Under the pieces are notes generated by a model that was given only the letters and a program-made list of their open reading frames with translations, was not told the DNA's origin and did no database searches. The position numbers were made by a program, and so were the translations under genes. This document shows, one piece after another, positions 33,252 through 40,790 of a stretch of 64,000 bases of DNA. Source of the stretch: Oscillospiraceae bacterium (GTDB lineage: Bacteria; Bacillota; Clostridia; Oscillospirales; CAG-272); the NCBI GenBank assembly GCA_015063805.1, contig SVTK01000011.1, forward strand, positions 32,129-96,128. Reading direction: 5' to 3'. Position 1 is the stretch's first letter. Each line of letters begins with the position of its first letter.

Positions 33252-33752
33252 GTGGAGAGCTGCTGCTTTACCGGGCACCGCCGCATTCCCGCCGAGGAGC
33301 TTGCCTGCCTCACCGAGAGGCTGGATGAATGCCTGTACCGCCTCATCGACGAGGGAATCTACCGTTTCCGCGCCGGAGGGGCCATGGGCTTTGACCGGCT
33401 GGCCGCCGAGCGGGTATTGGAAATGCGCCGCCGCTTTGACTTTGTTCGTCTTGACCTGATCCTGCCCTGCCATGGCCAAACCCGGGGATGGCCCACCGAG
33501 GAAGCGGTGGCCTACCGCCGCATTATGGCCGAGGCCGACCGGGTGGTGTTTCTGCAGGAGCAATACACCGAGGGCTGTATGCATCGGCGCAACCTGCAGC
33601 TGCTGGCAGGCAGTACGGTATGTGTGTGCTACCAAACCCACGCGGGAGGCGGAACTGCCTTTACGGTAGCCCACGCCAATCGTCAGGGGCTGCGGGTAAT
33701 CAATCTTGCCGAGTCCCCCAAAACCGAGCCGTCCCCCATCACCCTCTTCTGA
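33252..33752 (+). CDS. SLOG family protein (DUF1273/YpsA-like)
   Basis: Rossmann-like protein of 166 aa: CCFTGHRRIP at the start, RAGGAMGFDRLAAERV and DLILPC, then YQTHAGGGTAFTVAHANRQG, as in DUF1273/YpsA SLOG proteins that are predicted to bind nucleotides or their derivatives. It starts at a GTG 3 bases after the epimerase stop, without a strong ribosome site, so translation is probably coupled. Last gene of the operon, ending in a terminator. Role unknown; YpsA affects cell division in Bacillus. Confidence 0.8.
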   Translation: MESCCFTGHRRIPAEELACLTERLDECLYRLIDEGIYRFRAGGAMGFDRLAAERVLEMRRRFDFVRLDLILPCHGQTRGWPTEEAVAYRRIMAEADRVVFLQEQYTEGCMHRRNLQLLAGSTVCVCYQTHAGGGTAFTVAHANRQGLRVINLAESPKTEPSPITLF

Positions 33753-33773
33753 ACTGAGAAGAGGGTGTTTTTT
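33740..33773 (+). terminator. terminator of the DUF6062-SLOG operon
   Basis: CACCCTCTTC-TGAACTGA-GAAGAGGGTG followed by T6; its left arm overlaps the last SLOG codons. Confidence 0.9.
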
Positions 33774-33805
33774 GCCGAAATAGCAAAGAAAAATCGAAAA
33801 AACTA

Positions 33806-33834
33806 TAGACATTCCCCCCGCAGTTTGATATAAT
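33806..33834 (+). promoter_or_regulatory. metA promoter
   Basis: TAGACA (33806-33811) and TATAAT (33829-33834), 17-bp spacer. No S-box or T-box was recognised in the 40-base leader. Confidence 0.75.
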
Positions 33835-33875
33835 GAAGAGAAACGTATCTTGTCATTCAAAGGAGCATTCAATCT

Positions 33876-34793
33876 ATGCCCATTAAAATTCCGGGCGGTT
33901 TGCCCGCCGCACAGACGCTGGAAAGCGAGCATATTTTTGTCATGGACGAGTCCCGCGCACAGACCCAGGATATCCGTCCCCTGCGCATCGCCATCCTCAA
34001 TCTGATGCCCACCAAAATCGTCACCGAAACACAGCTCATTCGTCTGCTGTCCAACACCCCTCTGCAGATCGAGCTGACCCTCCTCGGCACCGAAACCTAC
34101 CGTGCCACCCACATCTCCGAGGAACATATGGAGAGCTTTTATCAGAGTTTTTCCGCCGTCAAGGACAAAAAGTTCGACGGTCTGATCATCACCGGCGCTC
34201 CGGTGGAAAATCTGGAGTTTTCCGATGTGGCCTACTGGGATGAGCTCTGTGCCATCCTTGACTGGTCCCGCACCCATGTTTACTCCACCCTGCACATCTG
34301 CTGGGCCGCCCAGGCGGGACTCTACCACCACTACGGCATTCAGAAGTACGCCCTGCCCAAGAAAATGTTCGGCATCTTCGAGCATGAAGTGATTCTCCCC
34401 CGTCATCCCCTGCTTCGCGGCTTTGACGAGACCTTCCTCGCCCCCCATTCCCGTCACACCACCGTCTATGAGCAGGACATCGAGGACTGCCCCCAGCTGG
34501 ACATTCTCGCCCGCTCCGACCGTGCGGGGGTCTACATTGTGGCCGACAGAAATGCCCGTCAGTTCTACATCACGGGCCACGCCGAGTACGACTACGACAC
34601 CCTCTCCCGGGAGTATTTCCGGGATACCCTGCGGGGACTTGACATCGACATTCCCTACAACTACTTCCCCGGAAACGACACCTCCAAAACACCCCGCAAC
34701 GTATGGCGGGGTCACGCTCATCTGCTTTTCTCCAACTGGCTCAACTATTTCGTTTACCAGCGCACGCCCTACGACATCGATTCCATCGAATAA
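33876..34793 (+). CDS. metA: homoserine O-acetyltransferase (MetA type)
   Basis: MetA-family enzyme (305 aa) that activates homoserine for methionine synthesis. Catalytic Cys142 is in [15 protein letters not shown]; the segments [18 protein letters not shown] and [10 protein letters not shown] are typical. Position 111 is Glu, which in characterised MetA proteins (Bacillus cereus) selects acetyl-CoA, while Gly there selects succinyl-CoA; acetylation is therefore inferred. The start follows AAAGGAG. Own promoter; comM follows 35 bases downstream. Confidence 0.92.
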   Translation: MPIKIPGGLPAAQTLESEHIFVMDESRAQTQDIRPLRIAILNLMPTKIVTETQLIRLLSNTPLQIELTLLGTETYRATHISEEHMESFYQSFSAVKDKKFDGLIITGAPVENLEFSDVAYWDELCAILDWSRTHVYSTLHICWAAQAGLYHHYGIQKYALPKKMFGIFEHEVILPRHPLLRGFDETFLAPHSRHTTVYEQDIEDCPQLDILARSDRAGVYIVADRNARQFYITGHAEYDYDTLSREYFRDTLRGLDIDIPYNYFPGNDTSKTPRNVWRGHAHLLFSNWLNYFVYQRTPYDIDSIE

Positions 34794-34828
34794 GTCGGAT
34801 CAACTTTCATCTTACGGGAGGGTTCACC

Positions 34829-36367
34829 ATGCTGTCTGTCATTTATGCCGCAGGTCTCTTTGGCGTCGACGGCTTTCTTGTGACGGTGGAGTGCAGCTCC
34901 GCGGAGCGCATTCCCCAGTTTGAGTTGGTGGGCCTGCCCGATGCCGCGGTGCGGGAAGCCAAGGAACGGGTGCGTGCTGCCATTGAAAACAGCGGGATTC
35001 CCTTCCCCGACCTCTCCCTCACCCTCAATCTCGCCCCCGCCGACCGCCGCAAGGAAGGTGCCGGCTTTGACCTGGCCATCATGACGGCGGTACTCCGCTG
35101 TGCGGGTGCCTTTCCTGCCGAATATCCCATCGACCGTGCCTGCCTGATCGGCGAGCTCTCCCTCTCGGGGGAGGTGCGCCCGGTACGGGGCGTGCTGTGT
35201 ATGTGCCTGGCGGCCCGTGCCGCAGGTAAAACTGAGGTTTTCGTCCCCGAGGCCAATGCCGCCGAGGCCGCCGCTGTGGAGGGAATCACCGTTTACGGTG
35301 TCCGCAATGTGCCCCAGCTGCTCTCTCACTTCTGCGGCAAGGCGCAGATTACCCCTGCCCGCGCTGACCGCGAGGCCTTTTTGGCGGCGGCCGCCTCCCA
35401 TCCCCTGGATTTCGCCGATGTGAAGGGCCAGGTCATGGCCAAGCGGGCCATGGAGATCGCCGCCGCGGGGGGACACAACATCCTTCTCATCGGCCCTCCC
35501 GGCACCGGAAAATCCATGCTGGCCAAGCGCCTTCCCTCCATCCTTCCCGCCTTCACATTCGAAGAGGCGGTGGAGTCCACCAAGCTGCATTCCATCGCGG
35601 GGATTCTGCCCGATGGGGTTTCCCTGCTCACCGCGCGCCCCTTCCGCTCGCCCCATCACACCATGTCTGCCCCTTCCCTGGTGGGCGGCGGCACCAATCC
35701 CATGCCGGGAGAGATTTCCCTGGCACACAATGGCGTGCTTTTCTTGGATGAGCTCCCCGAGTTCAACCGTCAGGTGGCCGATTCCCTTCGTCAGCCCCTG
35801 GAGGACGGTGGCGTCACCATCACCCGCACGGCGGGACGGGTCTATTACCCCGCATCCTTTATGCTGGTCTGCGCCATGAACCCCTGCCGCTGCGGCTATT
35901 TCGGTCATCCCACCCGCAAGTGCACCTGCAAAAAGGAAGATATCCGCAAGTATATCTCCCGCATCAGCGGGCCCCTGCTTGACCGCATCGACATTCAGAT
36001 CGAAATGCCCGCCCCCTCTTTTGACGATCTCTCCGCCGCTCCCTCTGCCGAGACCTCGGCGGTGATCAGAGAACGGGTGAACGGCGCCCGTGCCTTTGCC
36101 AGAGAGCGCATGGCCGAGGACGGCGTGCTCTCCAACGCCCGGCTCAGCGCACCGCTTCTCTTTAAATACTGTACCCCGGACGATGCCGGCAAGGCCATCC
36201 TCCGCAGTGCCTACACCAAGCTGGGGCTCTCGGCCCGCGGCTATGATCGCCTGGTGCGAGTCGCCCGCACCGTCGCCGACCTGGACCGAAGCGAGGTCAT
36301 CCGCGCCGACCACATCGCCGAAGCCATCCAGCTCCGCTCCTTGGATCGCAAGTATTGGGGAGAATAA
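34829..36367 (+). CDS. comM: YifB/ComM-family Mg-chelatase-like ATPase
   Basis: AAA+ protein (512 aa). In naturally competent bacteria ComM is a branch-migration helicase for integrating taken-up DNA. An N-terminal LonC-like domain (residues 1-165, [20 protein letters not shown]) precedes the ATPase core: Walker [13 protein letters not shown] near 218, Walker [12 protein letters not shown], and a Cys-rich insert [15 protein letters not shown]. The C-terminal domain ends SLDRKYWGE. Start 34829 follows GGGAGGG. A diverged duplicate of the last ten codons lies at 37520-37551, beyond a two-gene cassette. Confidence 0.95.
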   Translation: MLSVIYAAGLFGVDGFLVTVECSSAERIPQFELVGLPDAAVREAKERVRAAIENSGIPFPDLSLTLNLAPADRRKEGAGFDLAIMTAVLRCAGAFPAEYPIDRACLIGELSLSGEVRPVRGVLCMCLAARAAGKTEVFVPEANAAEAAAVEGITVYGVRNVPQLLSHFCGKAQITPARADREAFLAAAASHPLDFADVKGQVMAKRAMEIAAAGGHNILLIGPPGTGKSMLAKRLPSILPAFTFEEAVESTKLHSIAGILPDGVSLLTARPFRSPHHTMSAPSLVGGGTNPMPGEISLAHNGVLFLDELPEFNRQVADSLRQPLEDGGVTITRTAGRVYYPASFMLVCAMNPCRCGYFGHPTRKCTCKKEDIRKYISRISGPLLDRIDIQIEMPAPSFDDLSAAPSAETSAVIRERVNGARAFARERMAEDGVLSNARLSAPLLFKYCTPDDAGKAILRSAYTKLGLSARGYDRLVRVARTVADLDRSEVIRADHIAEAIQLRSLDRKYWGE

Positions 36368-36404
36368 TGGACGCAGCACCTGTGCCTTCTCGTAGAAAAC
36401 AAAC

Positions 36405-36905
36405 ATGGAAAATAAGTTGCCGCACAGAAAGCGCCTGCGCTTACAGAATTATGATTACAGCAGAGTCGGCGCATATTTCATTACAATCTGCACCAAAGAC
36501 AGAAAACTGTTGTTTTCCCCTGTAGGGGCGGATTCCATATCCGCCCGCATCATCCAAACAACATTTATCGAAACCATAGAACAATATGATCGGGTTGATT
36601 CTCCCATATTTGTTGTGATGCCGAACCATGTTCACGCTATCATTACCATAGCACGGGCGGATATGGAATCCGCCCCTACAATCTCTGAAATTGTACAAAC
36701 ATTCAAAAGATATTCCACCATTGAATACACCAAAGCGGTGAAAAAAGGAATACTGCCGCCGTTTGATCAGCAAATATGGCCGAGATCGTTCCATGACCAC
36801 ATTATCCGGAACCGTGATGACTATAATGAAATATTCAAGTACATCAGCGAAAATCCCATGCGCTGGTATTCAGACAGATTTTACGCAGAAGAAAAGGGCC
36901 TCTGA
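36405..36905 (+). CDS. RAYT-type transposase (Y1/HUH)
   Basis: Transposase IS200-like/REP-associated tyrosine transposase of 166 aa. It has YSRVGAYFITICTKDRK, the HUH motif in VVMPNHVHAIITI, and IWPRSFHDHIIRNRDDYNEI with the likely catalytic Tyr in YNEIFKYISENPMRWYSD. RAYTs process REP hairpins as single-stranded DNA. Two perfect, oppositely oriented REP-like hairpins lie inside the reading frame and are translated as VGADSISAR and RADMESAPT. No good ribosome site was seen before the ATG. A+T-rich compared with comM. First gene of the cassette inserted after comM. Confidence 0.9.
   Translation: MENKLPHRKRLRLQNYDYSRVGAYFITICTKDRKLLFSPVGADSISARIIQTTFIETIEQYDRVDSPIFVVMPNHVHAIITIARADMESAPTISEIVQTFKRYSTIEYTKAVKKGILPPFDQQIWPRSFHDHIIRNRDDYNEIFKYISENPMRWYSDRFYAEEKGL
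36521..36680. repeat. REP-like inverted pair within the RAYT gene
   Basis: A 27-nt element at 36521-36547 (core GGGCGGAT-TCCAT-ATCCGCCC) recurs as a perfect reverse complement at 36654-36680, 106 bases away. Each is itself an 8-bp-stem hairpin with a TCCAT or ATGGA loop, flanked by TGTAG or CTACA, the usual size and shape of REP elements. Confidence 0.9.
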
Positions 36906-36907
36906 AC

Positions 36908-37519
36908 ATGAAGAAAACCGTTTTATTGCTGGATATGTACGGTGTCATTCTAAAGGAGAGCAAAGGAAACTTTCTCCCCTATACCTACAGCCACTTTCCC
37001 GAAAAAGAATACCCCAGACTGATCAAGCAGTTCAAGGAGGAGCGTTTGTTCTCCAAAGCCGGTCGAGGGGAAATGACATCGGACACTTTTCTCTCCATGC
37101 TGGGATACGATGATCCCCAATTCCACATGAGAGATTACCTCGAAAACCATCTCACCTTAGACGAAGGCTTTATTCCCTTTGCCGAAAAATTGCACAGACA
37201 GTTTGACTTTGTGCTTCTGTCAAACGATGTTTCCGAATGGAGCGTCCACATTACGGAATATCATCAGCTGGACAAATATTTCAAGCAGAAAATTGTCAGC
37301 GGAGACGTAAAATGCCGCAAACCCGATAAAAAGATCTATGAAATCGCGCTGAAAACGATTCACAAAACAGGCGCAGAATGTTATTTTGTGGACAACAGCG
37401 TCAAAAATTTGCTTGTTGCTGAAGAACTCGGCATAACCCCCATTCTGTTCAATCGGGACGGCGAGGAATATGATGGCATTGTGGTAAATACGTTTGAAGA
37501 GCTTTCTAGTATTATATAA
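36908..37519 (+). CDS. HAD-family hydrolase in cassette
   Basis: Haloacid-dehalogenase-like phosphatase of 203 aa. Motif I LLLDMYGVIL (DxYGV), motif II LLSNDVSEW, motif III Lys in KCRKPDKKIYEIAL, and motif IV CYFVDNSVKNLLVAEELG, with DN in place of the commoner DD. A cytoplasmic sugar- or nucleotide-phosphatase-like role is likely, but the substrate is unknown. It starts 3 bases after the RAYT stop. It is A+T-rich like the RAYT gene, and its stop codon abuts the duplicated comM end. Confidence 0.85.
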   Translation: MKKTVLLLDMYGVILKESKGNFLPYTYSHFPEKEYPRLIKQFKEERLFSKAGRGEMTSDTFLSMLGYDDPQFHMRDYLENHLTLDEGFIPFAEKLHRQFDFVLLSNDVSEWSVHITEYHQLDKYFKQKIVSGDVKCRKPDKKIYEIALKTIHKTGAECYFVDNSVKNLLVAEELGITPILFNRDGEEYDGIVVNTFEELSSII

Positions 37520-37551
37520 GCTCCCTGGACCGCAAGTATTGGGGGGAATAA
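37520..37551 (+). pseudogene. duplicated 3' end of comM
   Basis: Encodes SLDRKYWGE and a stop, matching the last codons of comM at 36336-36367 (29 of 32 bases identical, all differences silent). It begins directly after the HAD stop codon. Read as the original, or a foreign, comM end left when the RAYT-HAD cassette entered. Confidence 0.85.
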
Positions 37552-37571
37552 CCAAACCGGGAGGTAAACCC

Positions 37572-38048
37572 ATGTTCCGCGATCTGCTCCGCAAAAAACA
37601 ACAGCTCACCGAAGAGGACTGCATCGATCTGCTCATCCGCGAGACCAGGGGTGTGCTGTCGGTCCTGGGGGATGACGGCTATCCCTACGGGATGCCCATG
37701 AACCACTATTACTGTGCGGAGGACGGTTTGATCTATTTCCACTGCGGGAAGGTGGGTCATCGGCTGGACGCAATCCGCGGGCATGACAAGGTGTCCTACT
37801 GTGTCTATGACCACGGGAGCCGCGAGGAGGGCGAGTGGGCCCTGCACGTCAAGAGCGTGATCGTCTTCGGCAGGATCACCGTCATCGATGACATGGCGAA
37901 GATCATCCCCATCTCCGCCGCCCTCAGCCGCAAATTCACCCACGACGAGGCGTACATTCAGCGGGAGATCGAGCAGTACGCAGCCAACACCCTGCTGCTC
38001 TGCCTTACCCCCGAGCACATCTGCGGAAAAAGCGTCACCGAATCGTAA
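37572..38048 (+). CDS. pyridoxamine 5'-phosphate oxidase family protein
   Basis: Split-barrel flavin-binding protein (158 aa) of the PPOX/FMN-binding family, often called nitroimidazole-resistance-like. Segments: RETRGVLSVLGDDGYPYGMPMNHYY, IYFHCGKVGHRLDAI and KSVIVFGRITVID. It probably binds FMN or F420-like flavin and reduces small molecules; the substrate is unknown. Start 37572 follows GGGAGG. It would be the native downstream neighbour of comM before the cassette entered. Confidence 0.85.
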   Translation: MFRDLLRKKQQLTEEDCIDLLIRETRGVLSVLGDDGYPYGMPMNHYYCAEDGLIYFHCGKVGHRLDAIRGHDKVSYCVYDHGSREEGEWALHVKSVIVFGRITVIDDMAKIIPISAALSRKFTHDEAYIQREIEQYAANTLLLCLTPEHICGKSVTES

Positions 38049-38054
38049 TTTCTC

Positions 38055-38083
38055 TTGACAAATTCCGTCGAATATGCTATCAT
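38055..38083 (+). promoter_or_regulatory. promoter of the iorA T-box transcript
   Basis: TTGACA (38055-38060) and TATCAT (38078-38083), 17-bp spacer. Confidence 0.8.
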
Positions 38084-38089
38084 TATTTT

Positions 38090-38353
38090 ATATTTCAAAC
38101 CATTGAGTGAGAAGAGTACCCTCTCTGCCGCAGGCACAGAGAGCCGCTGGTTGGTGCGAAGCGGTGCTGCAGGAGTGGCGAATGGGCTCACGAGGGCAAG
38201 CCGATGCCGCGGAGCGGCGCGTAGGTGCGACGGCCCCCCGCCGTTACCCGGGGAAGCACATGAATGTGTGCTGTGAGTGGTATTCGCAAGAATAAATTTA
38301 GGTGGCACCGCAGGAGAGCTCCTGTCCTATGATGGACGGGGGCATTTTGTTTT
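38090..38353 (+). promoter_or_regulatory. T-box riboswitch, predicted tRNA-Trp, of iorAB-paaK
   Basis: T-box AATTTAGGTGGCACCGC at 38295-38311. Stem I aligns with the valS T-box: GTGAG/CTCAC base, AAGAGTA bulge, apical GGTG loop, and the same gcgaa-NNN-g context. The codon in that frame is TGG (38183-38185), so Trp. The terminator stem GCTCCTGTCC / GGACGGGGGC (38318-38343) is followed by ATTTTGTTTTG. Uncharged tRNA-Trp should therefore switch on iorA, iorB and paaK. Confidence 0.85.
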
Positions 38354-38378
38354 GTGCCCGAAAAGGAAGTGTATACTG

Positions 38379-40199
38379 ATGCCAACCGAATTTCTGATGG
38401 GCAATGAGGCCATTGCCTTGGGGGCTCTCGACGCGGGGGTCAATGTGGTGACGGGCTATCCCGGCACCCCTTCCAGCGAGATTTTGGAGACAGTAGCCCG
38501 CCGCAGGGAAAAGGAAAATCCCGACGTGTATGTGGAGTGGTCGGTGAACGAGAAGGCCGCCCTTGAGGTGGCGGCTGGTGCATCCTATGCAGGGGCGCGC
38601 ACCCTGGTTACCATGAAGCAGGTTGGCCTCAACGTGGCCTCCGATCCCCTCATGAGCCTGGCCTATGTGGGGGTCAAGGGGGGCATGGTGATTGTTTCGG
38701 CCGATGACCCCGGCCCCATCTCCTCCCAAACCGAGCAGGACACCCGCACCTTTGCGGCCTTCGCTCACCTTCCCGTCTTCGATCCCTCCTCTCCCGAGGA
38801 GGCCTACCGCATGATCGGAGATGCCTTCGCCCTCTCGGAGCAGTACGGTACCCCCGTACTCTTCCGTCCCACCACCCGGGTCTGCCACGGCTGTGCCCCG
38901 GTGGAGCGCACCCACAAGCCCCTGCGCAATACCCCCGAGGGTTTTGTCCGCGATCCCGCCCGCTGGGTGATCTTCCCCCGGGCATCCTATCTCAACCACA
39001 TCAAGCTGGCGGGCCGCGAGCGAGAGCTGGATGCGCAGTTCTCTGCCTATCCCCTCAACACCGCCGAAAATACCACCGGCGGCCGCCGGGCCATTGCCTG
39101 CGGGGGCATCAGCTATGCCTATGTCAAAGAAGCGCTGGCACAGTTGGGGGCTGAGAACATCCCCCTGCTCCGCATCGCCACCCCCTATCCCTTCCCCGAA
39201 CAGCTGACCGTCGATTTCCTGCGGGACAAGGACGAGATTCTGGTGGCCGAGGAGCTTGACCCTGTGATTGAGCGGGCACTTCTGCTCTGCTGTGGGCGGA
39301 CACATCTCCCCGTCAACGTCCGGGGTAAGCTGGACGGCACCATGCCTCAGGCGGGTGAGAACAGCGTGGAGCAGCTCCGCGCCGCCATTGCCGCTTTCCT
39401 TGGCCTGGCGCTTCCCCAGGAAGAAAAGCGTGCCGAGCCCCCTGCTCTCCCCGTCCGTCCCCCCGTGCTCTGCGCCGGCTGTCCCCATCGCGCTTCCTTC
39501 TACGCCGTGAAGCGTGCCATGAAGGAGCTCAAGAAAAAATCCTACTTCTGCGGCGATATCGGGTGCTACACCCTGGGCAACGCCGCCCCCCTGGACATGG
39601 TGGACACCTGTCTGTGCATGGGTGCTGACGTGACCATCGCACAGGGTCTTCGCCGGGTGGAGGAGGATGCGGTTTGCTTCTCCTTCATCGGTGACTCCAC
39701 CTTCTTTGCCTCGGGTATGACCGGGGTGGCCAACGCCGTTTACAACGGCACCGATATTGTACTGGCGGTGCTGGATAACTCCACCACCGCCATGACGGGG
39801 CATCAGCCCCACCCCGGCACCGGCCGCACCATGATGGGCGAGCTGACGGCCAAGCTCTCCATTGAGCGGGTACTGGAGGCCCTGGGGGTCTCCTCCCTGC
39901 GCATTGTGGATCCCCTGGATCAGACCGCCGCTGTGGATGCGGTGAAGGCCGCCGCGGAGGAGCGCGGAGTTCGGGCGATCATCTTCCGCTCCCCCTGCAT
40001 TGCCGTGACCAAGGCAACCTCCGTCTACACCGTCACCGATGCCTGCATCGGCTGCGGGAAGTGCGTGCGAGAGCTGGGCTGTCCTGCCACCGTGCGGCAG
40101 GGAAAGACGGTGCACATCGATCCCGCCCTTTGCTTCGGCTGCTCCCTCTGTGCCCAGTACTGCCCCACCGGAGCCATCGTGAAAGAGGAGGTGCGCTGA
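38379..40199 (+). CDS. iorA: indolepyruvate ferredoxin oxidoreductase, alpha subunit
   Basis: Large subunit (606 aa) of the enzyme that interconverts aryl pyruvates and aryl-acetyl-CoA with ferredoxin. N-terminal pyrimidine-binding domain with TGYPGTPSSEILE, TPP domain with CGDIGCYTLG and IGDSTFFASGMTG, and two C-terminal 4Fe-4S motifs (CIGCGKCVRELGC; CFGCSLCAQYCP). Start 38379 follows AAAGGAAG. With iorB (1-base gap) and paaK it forms an operon under a T-box, which argues for use in the reductive, amino-acid-forming direction. Confidence 0.95.
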   Translation: MPTEFLMGNEAIALGALDAGVNVVTGYPGTPSSEILETVARRREKENPDVYVEWSVNEKAALEVAAGASYAGARTLVTMKQVGLNVASDPLMSLAYVGVKGGMVIVSADDPGPISSQTEQDTRTFAAFAHLPVFDPSSPEEAYRMIGDAFALSEQYGTPVLFRPTTRVCHGCAPVERTHKPLRNTPEGFVRDPARWVIFPRASYLNHIKLAGRERELDAQFSAYPLNTAENTTGGRRAIACGGISYAYVKEALAQLGAENIPLLRIATPYPFPEQLTVDFLRDKDEILVAEELDPVIERALLLCCGRTHLPVNVRGKLDGTMPQAGENSVEQLRAAIAAFLGLALPQEEKRAEPPALPVRPPVLCAGCPHRASFYAVKRAMKELKKKSYFCGDIGCYTLGNAAPLDMVDTCLCMGADVTIAQGLRRVEEDAVCFSFIGDSTFFASGMTGVANAVYNGTDIVLAVLDNSTTAMTGHQPHPGTGRTMMGELTAKLSIERVLEALGVSSLRIVDPLDQTAAVDAVKAAAEERGVRAIIFRSPCIAVTKATSVYTVTDACIGCGKCVRELGCPATVRQGKTVHIDPALCFGCSLCAQYCPTGAIVKEEVR

Positions 40200-40200
40200 T

Positions 40201-40785
40201 ATGGAACAGAACAGAAGCATTCTTCTCTGCGGTGTGGGCGGCCAGGGCACTGTCCTCGCTTCCAAGCTCATCGCTTACGCCGCCATGAAGCAGGGTCTCG
40301 ACGTCCGTACCAGCGAAACCATCGGCATGGCACAGCGAGGCGGCTGCGTGGTCAGCCATGTCCGGGTGGGCCGCGAGATCAACTCGCCGCTGATCCCCCG
40401 GGGTTCGGCCGATCTGCTCTTGGGCTTCGAGCCTGCCGAGGCGGTGCGCTGTCTGCCCTACCTCCGCCGGGGCGGAACCGCGGTAGTCAGCCGCGCCCCC
40501 ATCTCCCCCGTCACCGCTTCCCTCTCGGGCAGCAGCTATGACGGCGAGGAAATGCTGGCCTATCTATCCGCACAGGTGAAAAATCTGATCGTCCTCGACA
40601 CCGAGGAGATCCTCGCCGCCTGCGGATCCCCCCGGGTCCTCAACATTGCCCTCCTTGCCGCCGCGGCCAAGAGCGACGCCCTGGGGATCACCCCCGACCA
40701 GCTCCGTGCCGCCGTCTGTGAACGGCTCCCCGAAAAATTCCACGCGCTCAATCTCGGCGCAATCGACTACATCTGTGGGAGGTAA
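40201..40785 (+). CDS. iorB: indolepyruvate ferredoxin oxidoreductase, beta subunit
   Basis: Gamma-type catalytic domain subunit (194 aa) that completes IorA. Typical segments are GVGGQGTVLASKLIAYAA near the N-terminus and TSETIGMAQRGGCVVSHVR. The first codons follow the iorA stop by one base and GAGGTG lies inside the iorA end, so translation is coupled. Confidence 0.94.
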   Translation: MEQNRSILLCGVGGQGTVLASKLIAYAAMKQGLDVRTSETIGMAQRGGCVVSHVRVGREINSPLIPRGSADLLLGFEPAEAVRCLPYLRRGGTAVVSRAPISPVTASLSGSSYDGEEMLAYLSAQVKNLIVLDTEEILAACGSPRVLNIALLAAAAKSDALGITPDQLRAAVCERLPEKFHALNLGAIDYICGR

Positions 40786-40790
40786 GTACC

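Noticed and set aside
30875..33752. DUF6062-epimerase-SLOG operon as an anti-phage defence system
   Set aside because: SLOG domains occur in defence systems, but no effector (nuclease, TIR or pore-forming domain) or nucleotide cyclase is present; the metabolic reading is simpler.
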